Source of the DNA: Lactococcus petauri
Lineage (GTDB): Bacteria > Bacillota > Bacilli > Lactobacillales > Streptococcaceae
DNA length: 64,000 bases
Direction: 5' to 3'
NCBI RefSeq assembly: GCF_002154895.1
Contig: NZ_MUIZ01000001.1
Coordinates: 434,001 to 498,000 of the forward strand
Positions 23,201 through 30,697 of the stretch are shown piece after piece. A program made the position numbers and the translations under genes. Position 1 is the stretch's first letter. Each line of letters opens with the position of its first letter. The notes under the pieces were generated by a model that was not told the origin of the DNA, made no database searches, and saw only the letters and a program-made list of their open reading frames with translations.

Positions 23201-23882
23201 TTTTGTGAACATCTTTGCCCAATGTTGTATTGAGGAGTTCACTTGGTCCCATAAGTTCAAGGATTTCATCGTCACTACCAAAACCAAGAGCACGCAACAT
23301 TGTTGTAAATGTTAACTTACGTGTACGGTCAATACGTACATAACCAACACCTTTAGCGTCTGTATCTAATTCAAACCACGCACCACGGTTAGGAATAGTT
23401 GTATGACCATAAGATTCCAAACCGTTTTTATCTGTTTTAAGGTGGAAGTATGAACCTGGGCTACGTACCAACTGGCTGACGATCAAACGTTCAGAACCGT
23501 TGTTGATGAATGTACCCATTTCAGTCATAAGTGGGAAATCACCGAAGAAAACTTCTTGTGTTTTCAATTCGCCTGTTTCTTTATTTACAAGGCGGAAAGT
23601 CACATGAATCGGTGCAGAATAGTTTGCATCGTGAGCACGGGCTTCATCCACAGTGTATTTAGGGGCTTTCATTTCATATCCAACAAATTCAAGCTCCATT
23701 GTGCCCGCAAAGTTGTCAATTGGAAACATTTCTTTGAAGACGTTAGCCAAACCTTCGTCAAGGAAGTTTTGATAACTTGCTGTTTGAACTTCGATCAAGT
23801 TCGGCAAACCAATTACTTCTTTGATTCGTGAAAAACTGCGTCTTGTACGGTGTTTACCGTATTTTACGTCATGTCCTGCCAA
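20292..23882 (-). CDS. rpoB: RNA polymerase beta subunit
   Basis: Second-largest RNA polymerase subunit, 1196 residues from the start chosen. It shows the rifampicin-pocket region ([21 protein letters not shown]), the catalytic-face segments [12 protein letters not shown] and [13 protein letters not shown], and the C-terminal [15 protein letters not shown]. The longest frame starts at an ATG at 23897, but AGGAGA lies inside those first codons, seven bases before a TTG at 23882. The protein then starts (M)[16 protein letters not shown] as in relatives. A promoter and a terminator-like hairpin lie in the leader of about 230 bases. Confidence 0.96.
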   Translation of the reverse strand: MAGHDVKYGKHRTRRSFSRIKEVIGLPNLIEVQTASYQNFLDEGLANVFKEMFPIDNFAGTMELEFVGYEMKAPKYTVDEARAHDANYSAPIHVTFRLVNKETGELKTQEVFFGDFPLMTEMGTFINNGSERLIVSQLVRSPGSYFHLKTDKNGLESYGHTTIPNRGAWFELDTDAKGVGYVRIDRTRKLTFTTMLRALGFGSDDEILELMGPSELLNTTLGKDVHKNPSDTRVEEALKDIYDRLRPGEPKTADSSRGLLIARFFDPRRYDFAPVGRYKFNKKLALKNRILGLTLAEPIVDPETGEILVESDTLVTRDVLDSIENLLDNGLNTTVYQPSDDAVIPEPIELQTLKVYSPKDPERVVTLISNGQIPAENRVLMPADVIANINYWLGLSEGIGKVDDIDHLGNRRIRSVGELLQNQVRIGLSRMERVIRERMSSSENENMTPQGLINIRPVTAAIKEFFGSSQLSQFMDQHNPLSELSHKRRFSALGPGGISRDRASYEVRDVHYTHYGRMCPIETPEGPNIGLINNLSSYAKINEYGFIMSPYRRIDRATGTVTDEVEYLTADEEDNYTVAQANSPLTDDNKFVNETVMARHVGNNIEVDASTADYMDVSPKQVIAVAAACIPFLENDDSNRALMGANMQRQAVPLIDPHAPWIGTGMEHQTARDSGAAVIAKHDGTVEYVDADEIRVRRTSGELDIYNIMKYRRSNSGTSYNQRPLAELGDKVEAGDIIGDGPSMENGEMALGQNPLVAYMTWEGYNFEDAIIMSERLIKDDVYTSIAIEEYESETRDTKLGPEEITREIPNIGDEALKNLDEDGIIRIGAEVEDGDLLVGKVTPKGETDPTPEERLLRAIFGEKAREVRDTSLRVPHGGGGIVHDVRVFTRENGDELPSGVNKLVRVFISQKRKIHVGDKMAGRHGNKGVVSNIVPVEDMPYLPDGTPIDIMLNPLGVPSRMNIGQVMELHLGMAARTLGIHIASPVFDGASDEDIWNTVKEAGMADDAKTVLYDGRTGEAFDNRISVGVMYMIKLHHMVDDKLHARSVGPYSLVTQQPLGGKAQFGGQRFGEMEVWALEAYGAANVLQEILTYKSDDVIGRTRAYEAIVKGERIPKPGLPESFRVLVKELQALGMDLKVLDGEKNVLDLRELDDEIEVRQENIDITPEMLEAQEQIVTEAVETEQALISEAKEEK

Positions 23883-24027
23883 GTTGATTCTCCTCATTCT
23901 ATTTTTCCAGTTTTTCTGGATGTGTTATACAAGATTTGTCGTTTTTAAGTTTCTTATGAAAAATTCTGAAAAGTCAGTAGTTTGTCTTTTTCATTACTTT
24001 TTAGATTTTTTACAGTTCAGAAACGGC

Positions 24028-24060
24028 AAAAAAGCAACGAAAACTTGACGTTTCGTTGCT
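24028..24060 (-). terminator. Terminator-like hairpin inside the rpoB leader
   Basis: Perfect 10-bp stem agcaacgaaa / tttcgttgct (24033-24042, 24051-24060) with an 8-base loop, followed on the minus strand by six T. It lies downstream of the rpoB promoter, so it would act as an attenuator as well as stop read-through from upstream. A second stem GTGGG/CCCAC (24071-24090) and a 12-bp palindrome TTTGTCGACAAA (24095-24106) precede it. Confidence 0.75.
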
Positions 24061-24118
24061 TACAAAACCCGTGGGGACAATATTTCCCACAGAATTTGTC
24101 GACAAACCATTACCCTAT

Positions 24119-24147
24119 ATTATATCATTTATCGACTGTCTTTACAA
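24119..24147 (-). promoter_or_regulatory. rpoB promoter
   Basis: Minus-strand TTGTAA (24142-24147), 17-base spacer, TATAAT (24119-24124). The start of transcription is predicted near 24112. It lies just behind the stop of the alkyltransferase-like gene. Confidence 0.75.
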
Positions 24148-24165
24148 GGTCTAAATGCCCTTGAA

Positions 24166-24477
24166 TTACTTTTCTTTCAGCTTAACTTTACCTCTATCCG
24201 TCACTTCAACACCTTCTAATTTTAACAAACGAATTTGTTCTAGACGCCCTTCACCGTGCATCCCTATAGTGCCATCTGATCTGATGATTCGCCACCAAGG
24301 TAAGTGATGGCTTTCCGATAGACCGTGAAGCGCTCTGGCGACTTGCCGCGCACCATTTATAAGGCCTGCCCGTAGTGCAATATCTCTGTATGAACTCACT
24401 TGTCCATAGGGTACCGCTTTGATTTCCTTAAGTATCCGCTGCGTTTCCGGCTTAAGCTCTTCAAAGTCCTTTACCAT
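24166..24477 (-). CDS. Alkyltransferase-like protein (ATL), MGMT DNA-binding domain without catalytic Cys
   Basis: Short 103-residue protein consisting only of the O6-methylguanine-DNA methyltransferase DNA-binding domain. The segment VPYGQVSSYRDIA (about 22-34) and the recognition helix region NGARQVARAL are typical. Where methyltransferases have PCHRV it has PWWRII, so the alkyl-accepting cysteine is replaced by Trp. Such ATL proteins bind O6-alkylguanine and flag it for nucleotide excision repair. Its start lies inside the end of pepO (7-base overlap), so translation is probably coupled to the peptidase. Confidence 0.85.
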   Translation of the reverse strand: MVKDFEELKPETQRILKEIKAVPYGQVSSYRDIALRAGLINGARQVARALHGLSESHHLPWWRIIRSDGTIGMHGEGRLEQIRLLKLEGVEVTDRGKVKLKEK

Positions 24478-26354
24478 ATTTTCACACGTTGGTCAGGCGT
24501 GCGATACATCCCGTCGCTTTCTTGCACCTCAAAAGTCTGATAAAATTCTTCTAAGTTTGTCGGTGGAATATTGGCGCGCAACTTCGCTGGGGCATGAACA
24601 TCCATTGAAAGAAGCATTTGCTGGAATTCCATGCTGGCTTTCATACGCCAAATTTTCCCCCATTGGCTAAAGAAATCTGTAAGATTAACATCCTCTTCTT
24701 TTTGCGCAGCAGTCATCGCTGCCGTGATTCCTCCTTGATCGGCAATATTTTCTGAAACAATCAACTTGCCGTTTGCTGGACCAGCTTCAGTTGCTCGTCC
24801 ATCAAAAGCTGCAATCATTTCTTCTTGTTTCTTCTCAAAAGCTTCATAGTCTTCGTCTGTCCACCATTTATTGAGATTGCCATACTTGTCAAACTGTGCT
24901 CCATTATTGTCAAAAGCATGTGAAATTTCATGGGCAATTACTGCACCAATACCACCGTAATTTTGACTAGCTGACTGTTCAAGACTGTAGAAAGGTGCCT
25001 GTAAGATAGCTGCTGGAAAAACAATCGTATTGCTGTCGGGACTATAATAAGCATTAACCATATGAGCCGGCATATGCCACAAGCTCTTATCAACTTCTTC
25101 GCTAAATTTTTCATAGTGACGTGCAGTGAGTAATTCATCAAAATGACAGGCATCTTCGTAGAGAGTTCCATTTCCAACTTTAAAACGACTATATATTTCT
25201 GGAAGTTTGTCCGGGTAGCCTATGAACACAGTAATTGCACTCAATTTTTCAATAGCCTTATCAATCGTTGCACGACTGAGCCATTCATTTTTATCTAAGC
25301 GTTCTTGATAAACTTTAATCATCTCAGAAGTCATGTGCTTAACGTCTAATTTAGCTTCTTCTCCAAAATATTTTAGACCGTAATAAAGGCCAATCACTTG
25401 ACTGAAATAACTCTCCGTTATATCGAGTTGATGTTTTTCTTGACTCCTTGCCTCGGATACATTCGATAAAAAACGTCCATATGCAGACCCTAAAAGTCGT
25501 AATTCATCTGAAAGTAAACCGGTTGCCTTACGCGCGATTTTCACCAACATCCACGCTTTAATTAAAGGCCAGTTTTCTTCGTTGATGATATGGTCAAAAG
25601 AGTCATAAAAACGATTTTCAAAGACAACGATTTTCTCCGGTTCAGTGCTAACCAAACCCTTAATAAATGAGTCAAAATCTATATTTTTAAAATGTCCTAC
25701 AAACTCCTTAAAAGGAATCGGATTATAAAGCTCCGCATATTTAGCCCACTCTTCCGCAGTATTTGCTGATTCCACCAAAAGGCCATCAAAAGCCACTGCT
25801 TTAGCCGCGATTTCTTGGGCATCTTTTTGCCCAAAATGCTCTAATATTTCTTTGGAATTTTCCTGCCAAAAACTCAAAAGTTCAGCTTTACGAGGATGAC
25901 TTTCCTCATAGTAAGTAGTGTCAGGCAAAATAAGCCCAGGACCAGTGAAGCCTAGAGAATGGTGCACTGCATCTTTCATATCTGCATCAACGCTGATTGA
26001 GAAAGGTAATGGGGCTTGAGAATGAAAAATCAAATCAAGTAAATGCGTACGAAAATCTTCGAATGAGTTAAGATTTGTTACCTTATCCATCTCTCTAATA
26101 ACGGCCGAGAAATCGTTTTTATTACGACTTTTCCAATCTCCTGCCTTATTGTAAAACTTTATAGCCTCTAGCAGTTCAGGATTATCTTCTGGAAGTTCCG
26201 CAGACATGCGCTGCAAATCGGCTGTTAAGTTTTTTTCATTTTCCAATACCAATTCGTCAAAAGCAGAGATACGAGGTTTATCAGCTGGTATCTGTACCTG
26301 TTCAAGCCATTCGGCATTTACTGTTGCAAATAAATCATCTTGTATTCGTGTCAT
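24471..26354 (-). CDS. pepO: Neutral endopeptidase PepO (M13 metallopeptidase)
   Basis: Zinc endopeptidase of the neprilysin family, 627 residues, intracellular in lactococci (no signal peptide here). It cleaves medium-size peptides such as casein fragments. The zinc motif VIAHEISHAFDNNG lies near residues 475-488, the third ligand region is SENIADQGG, and the substrate motif VNAYYSPDSN is near 435. The ATG is preceded by a strong AGGAGG. A -10 box TATAAT (26381-26386) lies about 30 bases upstream. Co-transcribed with the ATL gene. Confidence 0.93.
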   Translation of the reverse strand: MTRIQDDLFATVNAEWLEQVQIPADKPRISAFDELVLENEKNLTADLQRMSAELPEDNPELLEAIKFYNKAGDWKSRNKNDFSAVIREMDKVTNLNSFEDFRTHLLDLIFHSQAPLPFSISVDADMKDAVHHSLGFTGPGLILPDTTYYEESHPRKAELLSFWQENSKEILEHFGQKDAQEIAAKAVAFDGLLVESANTAEEWAKYAELYNPIPFKEFVGHFKNIDFDSFIKGLVSTEPEKIVVFENRFYDSFDHIINEENWPLIKAWMLVKIARKATGLLSDELRLLGSAYGRFLSNVSEARSQEKHQLDITESYFSQVIGLYYGLKYFGEEAKLDVKHMTSEMIKVYQERLDKNEWLSRATIDKAIEKLSAITVFIGYPDKLPEIYSRFKVGNGTLYEDACHFDELLTARHYEKFSEEVDKSLWHMPAHMVNAYYSPDSNTIVFPAAILQAPFYSLEQSASQNYGGIGAVIAHEISHAFDNNGAQFDKYGNLNKWWTDEDYEAFEKKQEEMIAAFDGRATEAGPANGKLIVSENIADQGGITAAMTAAQKEEDVNLTDFFSQWGKIWRMKASMEFQQMLLSMDVHAPAKLRANIPPTNLEEFYQTFEVQESDGMYRTPDQRVKIW

Positions 26355-26449
26355 TATAACCTCCTGAAAACGTTTTTTATATTATAACATAAAAGAAAAA
26401 GCAAACTTCCGAACAGCTCTGCATTCTGAAATTCGCTTTATCTATTTTT

Positions 26450-28168
26450 TTAAATATGAAGTTTTTGACGAAGTCTTGTGCCTCGGCTCCCCATTAATTT
26501 TTCAAGTAAGCCAGCTTTGGCTGCAATATAAATGTAGGTGAAGAATCCACCGCCACCAGCCACAGCTACCACGAGCAAGGCTTTGAAATGACCTGGAGAA
26601 AGTGGCATCAAAATCAACGAAATCAACCCATAAAGAACCAGAGTCACAACGGCCATAATAGCCGTAATAATTGAGATTCCAATAATTCCTTTCAAAGTAC
26701 TCTTAACTCGGAAACCCGTAACTTCATGAATTTTGCGAATAATAATCCATGTGCCATATCCAAAAGCAATAGTTGTTGCCACAAGCGGACCATAAGAGTG
26801 GAAAATCATAATTGACGGCACTTGCAAAATCAATTTGATCACTAAAGTAATAATGAAGTAACGCATCGCTACTTTAGAATAATGCAAAGCTTGCAAGATT
26901 GGGGCAACCATCGTGTACAAAGCCAGCAAGAAGCTTTGGAGGACAGCCCATATAAACAGTGCAAGCTGCAAGCTATTTACTGAACCATAAAAAAGTGTAT
27001 AGATTGGTGCAGCTAAAATTGTCATGCCTAGGACCGCAGGCAACATAAAGGCCACAAACAGTTGAAAATCGTAAGAAATCAAATGCGCTGTTTCTTTATA
27101 ATTCTTCTTAACAAAGTTAGAGGCAATAAGTGGCAGAGCCACAGCTCCTAAAGTCATCGCTTCACCAATGAGAATCATTGTCAACTTGTCGGTATTAGCA
27201 GAAAAGTATGAGAAGAAAACTAAAAGCTGTGTATCACTATAGTCAGATACCCACCGCATGACCGTAACAAAGGTCGCTTGGTCCACAATTTTAAAAATTT
27301 GAATAGCTGAGCCAATAACGACAAACGGAATAGCTTGATAGATGGTTTGTGAAAGCAGGCGCCAAGCACTAATTTTTGTAATACTTGGGCCTGGGTTAAT
27401 AATCTTGCCAAGCATATTGTTTTTGATCAAATACCAGAGCAAGACAGCACATGAGCCCAACATACCGATAAAGGCTGCTGTTGTGGATTGGACAACTGCT
27501 TGTGTCCAATCTCCACCTGAGAAGCCAAGCTTCATAATCATAAACGTAAATACTAACATCCAAATTACACGGACAACTTGTTCATAAATTTGGCTCAAAG
27601 CTATCGGCTTCATATCATTAAGCCCTTGGAAATATCCTCGAATGACTGACATGGCCGGGAAAATCAGAATGGCGAGCGAAAGCGAGCGCATCACCTCTGT
27701 TAGGTTTTCTCCTCCACCTGACATAGCTGCTAATGCGGGCGCACCGATATACATCACACCAGCTGCTACAATACCAAGCCCAACCATAAAAATAAAGATA
27801 TGACGAACTAAACGATTGCTTAGATTTTCATCTCCCATCGCATTATAATGGGCTACCTCACGCGCAATAGCTACAGGAAGACCTGCAGTTGAAATCAAGA
27901 GAAAGAGCGCATAAATATTATACCCCATTGAAAAAAGGGCATTGGCTTCATTATTGTGTTCTCCCATCCACGCAAACCACGGAATGATGTAAATCGCACC
28001 CAGAAGACGTGATAAAATATCCGCTAAAGTAAACCACAAGGTCCCGCGCATCATTGTATCCTGCTGTGCTGCTTTATTGTCTCGAATCTCTTTACGCTTG
28101 GTTTCCGCATCCATTTGCTGGAGCTTTTCTTCCATGCTGAGATTATCAGTCATTTCTGTACTATTCAT
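26450..28168 (-). CDS. MOP-superfamily flippase (MurJ/YtgP-like, polysaccharide/lipid II exporter)
   Basis: Membrane protein of 572 residues with a hydrophilic N-terminal tail of about 40 residues and some 14 hydrophobic segments. TLWFTLADILSRLLGAIYIIPW (in part), ARE..HYNAMGDE and RGYFQGLNDMKPIALSQ place it in the YtgP/MurJ branch of the MOP flippases, which move lipid-linked wall precursors. Which lipid it moves is not readable. The promoter's -10 box ends six bases before the ATG and no ribosome site exists, so the mRNA is probably leaderless. Confidence 0.85.
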   Translation of the reverse strand: MNSTEMTDNLSMEEKLQQMDAETKRKEIRDNKAAQQDTMMRGTLWFTLADILSRLLGAIYIIPWFAWMGEHNNEANALFSMGYNIYALFLLISTAGLPVAIAREVAHYNAMGDENLSNRLVRHIFIFMVGLGIVAAGVMYIGAPALAAMSGGGENLTEVMRSLSLAILIFPAMSVIRGYFQGLNDMKPIALSQIYEQVVRVIWMLVFTFMIMKLGFSGGDWTQAVVQSTTAAFIGMLGSCAVLLWYLIKNNMLGKIINPGPSITKISAWRLLSQTIYQAIPFVVIGSAIQIFKIVDQATFVTVMRWVSDYSDTQLLVFFSYFSANTDKLTMILIGEAMTLGAVALPLIASNFVKKNYKETAHLISYDFQLFVAFMLPAVLGMTILAAPIYTLFYGSVNSLQLALFIWAVLQSFLLALYTMVAPILQALHYSKVAMRYFIITLVIKLILQVPSIMIFHSYGPLVATTIAFGYGTWIIIRKIHEVTGFRVKSTLKGIIGISIITAIMAVVTLVLYGLISLILMPLSPGHFKALLVVAVAGGGGFFTYIYIAAKAGLLEKLMGSRGTRLRQKLHI

Positions 28169-28174
28169 TTTTCT

Positions 28175-28204
28175 ATTTTACCATGAAGTAGGGATTTTTG
28201 ACAA
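28175..28204 (-). promoter_or_regulatory. Flippase promoter, leaderless layout
   Basis: Minus-strand TTGTCA (28199-28204), 18-base spacer and extended -10 TGGTAAAAT (TAAAAT 28175-28180), then six bases AGAAAA and the ATG at 28168. Confidence 0.7.
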
Positions 28205-28281
28205 TAAAAGTTTATAACACTCCTTGGACAAAATAAGTTCTATTTCGAACTACAAATTCTAGATGGATGAGTTTAGTTCCT

Positions 28282-28836
28282 TTATTTACTAGAACCGTGA
28301 GATATAATTAACTTGAAATTCCAGAACGTTTGACATAAAAGTAGCACAGAAAAAAATGTCACGGTATAAAAATTAAAATAAGTTATAAGCAGGATGAAAG
28401 CTAAGCCCAGAAGTCCTCTAAAAAAATGCTCCTTTATCTGTCGTTGGATATACATTAACTTTAAGATGCGCATACTGATAAAATAAGCCCGGATTACCGT
28501 ATTCATCATTATTAAGAAGACCGTTGCCAAGACTACAGTTAAATTCATGGACGAAGCTACAGTAAAAAAAGATAGAGCCATCAGGTAAGAAAGAGCCTGA
28601 ATTTTTGGCAGTTGTTTTTTGTAATAGCTTAGCTCCACTGTTCTTTCCATGAATGCCACGTTTTGGAAGATGAATATACCAATGTAATTCAGAATGAAAC
28701 TGCTCTGAATTACCGCAAGAAACCCTAAAAGTGAATCAAAATCCGTGAATACACTTTCCTCTGAAACAAAGATGAGAAAACTACCACCAAGGAAAACCAG
28801 AGCGCTAAAAATATAAGTTTGGTTATTTTTATTCAT
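28282..28836 (-). CDS. Small polytopic membrane protein of the Rgg cluster, unknown function (possible immunity)
   Basis: I do not recognise a family. From the ATG at 28836 it has 184 residues and about five or six hydrophobic segments (about 8-25, 36-60, 80-112, 135-170) with a short basic tail. The longer frame from 28929 overlaps the upstream gene and lacks a ribosome site. The chosen ATG is 8 bases after the stop of the secreted-peptide gene and also lacks a clear site, which fits translational coupling. Position and size suggest an immunity or export partner of the peptide (inference). A weak hairpin agttc/gaact follows at 28236-28251. Confidence 0.6.
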   Translation of the reverse strand: MNKNNQTYIFSALVFLGGSFLIFVSEESVFTDFDSLLGFLAVIQSSFILNYIGIFIFQNVAFMERTVELSYYKKQLPKIQALSYLMALSFFTVASSMNLTVVLATVFLIMMNTVIRAYFISMRILKLMYIQRQIKEHFFRGLLGLAFILLITYFNFYTVTFFSVLLLCQTFWNFKLIISHGSSK

Positions 28837-28844
28837 AAGGATGA

Positions 28845-29345
28845 TTAATAAAAAAGTCGGAAATTTCCCATTGTATAGATAGCTGCTCCTGCTGAAACAC
28901 CAATAACAGCGCCAACGGCCCAGTTCCAAGCTGCAACTGTTGTTATTTTAGCCGCAATGACTCTATAGCTATAGACATATACGCCACGCGCGATAGCCTT
29001 AATTTGTGTCCAACCAAACCCTACCGCAGTTAAAGCCCTGCGCATCCCTGCTGAACGATGCCACAAGCCTTCCAAATTCCTTCCGACCATTCGGATAGAA
29101 AAAGCACGCGGTGCCAATAATGGCACATTTTGACTTGCCATCAATTCTTTTTCTTTTTGTTGTAAAAAAGCCAAGTCAGACTCGTCAAATGTAATCTGTT
29201 CAAGCGAATCCCAATTTTCACTTTGTTGTTGACTTGCTTGAATATCATTCGCTTGTACTAGCCCTGTCACAGACGGTCCAACTGTCGAAAATAAGAGAGT
29301 GAGCGCAATCATACCAACTATCCCTTTTTTAGTTTGTCTTTTCAT
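28845..29345 (-). CDS. Secreted cationic peptide precursor, novel family (Rgg-linked)
   Basis: 166-residue protein with a classical Sec signal peptide (basic KRQTKK, hydrophobic core, likely cleavage after VQA at residue 32). An acidic pro-like region follows (33-70), then a strongly basic segment (80-133: nine Arg/Lys, almost no acids). A hydrophobic Gly/Ala-rich C-terminal helix (134-158) ends in NFRLFY. No cysteine and no double-glycine leader. I chose the ATG at 29345 because AGGAAGG lies eight bases before it and the upstream ATG (29438) sits at the -10 box. Acidic pro-region plus cationic amphipathic core resembles antimicrobial precursors; function is inferred only. Confidence 0.75.
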   Translation of the reverse strand: MKRQTKKGIVGMIALTLLFSTVGPSVTGLVQANDIQASQQQSENWDSLEQITFDESDLAFLQQKEKELMASQNVPLLAPRAFSIRMVGRNLEGLWHRSAGMRRALTAVGFGWTQIKAIARGVYVYSYRVIAAKITTVAAWNWAVGAVIGVSAGAAIYTMGNFRLFY

Positions 29346-29438
29346 TAAATTTTCCTTCCTGTGATTATGATTTTTTATGTGTGAATTTTTCAGCAAAGAT
29401 ACGAATAATACTTGAAGAACTTGATTAACCCTATCCAT

Positions 29439-29467
29439 TTATATCGCTTATAGTTAGTCTATAACAA
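29439..29467 (-). promoter_or_regulatory. Promoter of the secreted-peptide gene
   Basis: Minus-strand TTGTTA (29462-29467), 17-base spacer, ATATAA (29439-29444), giving a leader of roughly 85 bases. An inverted repeat TATAAC (29460-29465) ... GTTATA (29485-29490), the second half itself part of a palindrome GTTATAAC, overlaps the -35 side and could be the Rgg operator. Confidence 0.55.
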
Positions 29468-29513
29468 CATTACAGCTAAAAACAGTTATAACTTAGGCTT
29501 AAATTACTATATA

Positions 29514-29542
29514 TTGACAGCTCTTTGTCGACCTAGTTTATA
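29514..29542 (+). promoter_or_regulatory. Promoter of the Rgg-type regulator
   Basis: Plus-strand TTGACA (29514-29519), 17-base spacer, TTTATA (29537-29542), followed by AGGAG before the ATG at 29626. It diverges from the peptide promoter, with the -35 boxes about 46 bases apart. Confidence 0.7.
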
Positions 29543-29625
29543 GAAAAATTGCCATAAATAAGCTTTTTCTTGCTCTTTTACCACAGTTTCAAAACATAAA
29601 GATATTAAAAATATAGGAGTCTTTT

Positions 29626-30504
29626 ATGAAAAAAACACTGCCCATCGGAGAAATATATCGTTATTTTCGTACCTCTAAAAATTTCGCCCTTAAGGAAGCG
29701 GCGAAGGACTGCATCTCCACTTCCCAACTTTCTAATTTTGAAAATGGACGCAGTTATGTTTCTTGCATTGTTTTGCTCTATCTCTTGAATAATATAAATG
29801 TAGCACCTCACGAATTTTTCCATCATCTTAATACCCAACTCAATCCTTTGGACTGGTTTGAAGAACGTGATATGGCTCATCTAAACAGTAATACGCTCCA
29901 TCTTCAAAAAATTATCCAAAAATATGAAAAATCACTTATACAAAGCTCATCTTCCACTCAAAGATTAAACTTGGATAAATTTCGCTTAGAGGCAACCATG
30001 AAGCAGATAGATCCCCATTATCACCTCTCTTCTAAAAGTCTTACTGTCATTAAACACTACTTAATTAACATCAAAATATGGGGCGAATATGAATTTGATT
30101 TATTGAGTGACATAGCTGGATTTCTAGACTTAGGTACCTTATCAAAGTTTAGCCATAAAATACTCAAAACAGCACGATGCAGAAACATTCATCCTCTTAC
30201 CCAAAAAGCTCAAATAAAAACTGGAATAACCTTCCTCAAGATTTTTATTAAAAATAGACAGAAATATTTAGCAGAAGAGTTACTTGATTTTATTGCTTCT
30301 TTAAACATTCCAGAAATCGATCTTTTTGAAAGAGTAAATTTCATATACCAAAAAGCGCATTTTGAAGTGGTTTTTGGAGATACGAGCGCTATAGAAACAA
30401 TGAAAAAATGTCTATATATTTTTGAACGATGTGAATCCTATCAAATTGCTCTGAAACTTGAACAGGAAATTAAAAGCTTAGAGACTGTAGTAAAAGCAAG
30501 ATAA
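29626..30504 (+). CDS. Rgg/GadR/MutR-family transcriptional regulator
   Basis: 292-residue cytoplasmic regulator. The N-terminal XRE-type helix-turn-helix (about 8-62) carries the family signature: GEIYRYFRTSK, ALKEAAKDCISTSQLSNFENGRS. It is followed by a long all-helical C-terminal domain of the TPR-like Rgg type that usually binds a short peptide. Family members commonly control adjacent peptide, bacteriocin or stress genes. It is transcribed divergently from the secreted-peptide gene, which makes that gene the likely target. No SHP-type pheromone gene is visible next to it. Confidence 0.85.
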   Translation: MKKTLPIGEIYRYFRTSKNFALKEAAKDCISTSQLSNFENGRSYVSCIVLLYLLNNINVAPHEFFHHLNTQLNPLDWFEERDMAHLNSNTLHLQKIIQKYEKSLIQSSSSTQRLNLDKFRLEATMKQIDPHYHLSSKSLTVIKHYLINIKIWGEYEFDLLSDIAGFLDLGTLSKFSHKILKTARCRNIHPLTQKAQIKTGITFLKIFIKNRQKYLAEELLDFIASLNIPEIDLFERVNFIYQKAHFEVVFGDTSAIETMKKCLYIFERCESYQIALKLEQEIKSLETVVKAR

Positions 30505-30560
30505 ACACTTCTTATAACACTATCCTCTCTTGTTCACGAAAACATGAAGCGGTTATCAAG

Positions 30561-30670
30561 TTACAAAAATATAGGTGAAAATGGTATAATTAAGCCTACG
30601 TATAAGAAAAAAGCACCTATCCACATTTAAGTGAAGTGCCTTATAATTTAGCTCTCTTCCGGAGTTAAAT
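30561..30670 (+). promoter_or_regulatory. murE promoter and structured leader
   Basis: TTACAA (30561-30566), 18-base spacer, TATAAT (30585-30590), then a leader of about 100 bases. The leader contains a stem AAGCAC.../...GTGCCTT (about 30611-30643) and a smaller AGCTCT/GGAGTTA pairing before AAAGGAGG and the ATG. No T-box sequence is present. Confidence 0.5.
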
Positions 30671-30697
30671 GGTATAAATAAAGGAGGCAGAAAACCC

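Noticed and set aside
23955-23972. CodY box in the rpoB leader
   Set aside because: The best match to AATTTTCWGAAAATT has three mismatches and lies far inside the leader.
29346-29438. N-terminal extension of the secreted peptide to the ATG at 29438
   Set aside because: That ATG falls within the predicted -10/start region, has no ribosome site and would bury the signal peptide behind 31 polar residues.
29605-29880. Minus-strand open frame of 91 codons
   Set aside because: It lies wholly opposite the Rgg regulator's helix-turn-helix and has no ribosome site; it is a shadow of the real gene.
30590-30690. T-box or other known riboswitch in the murE leader
   Set aside because: Hairpins are present but the T-box sequence and specifier-type layout are missing.
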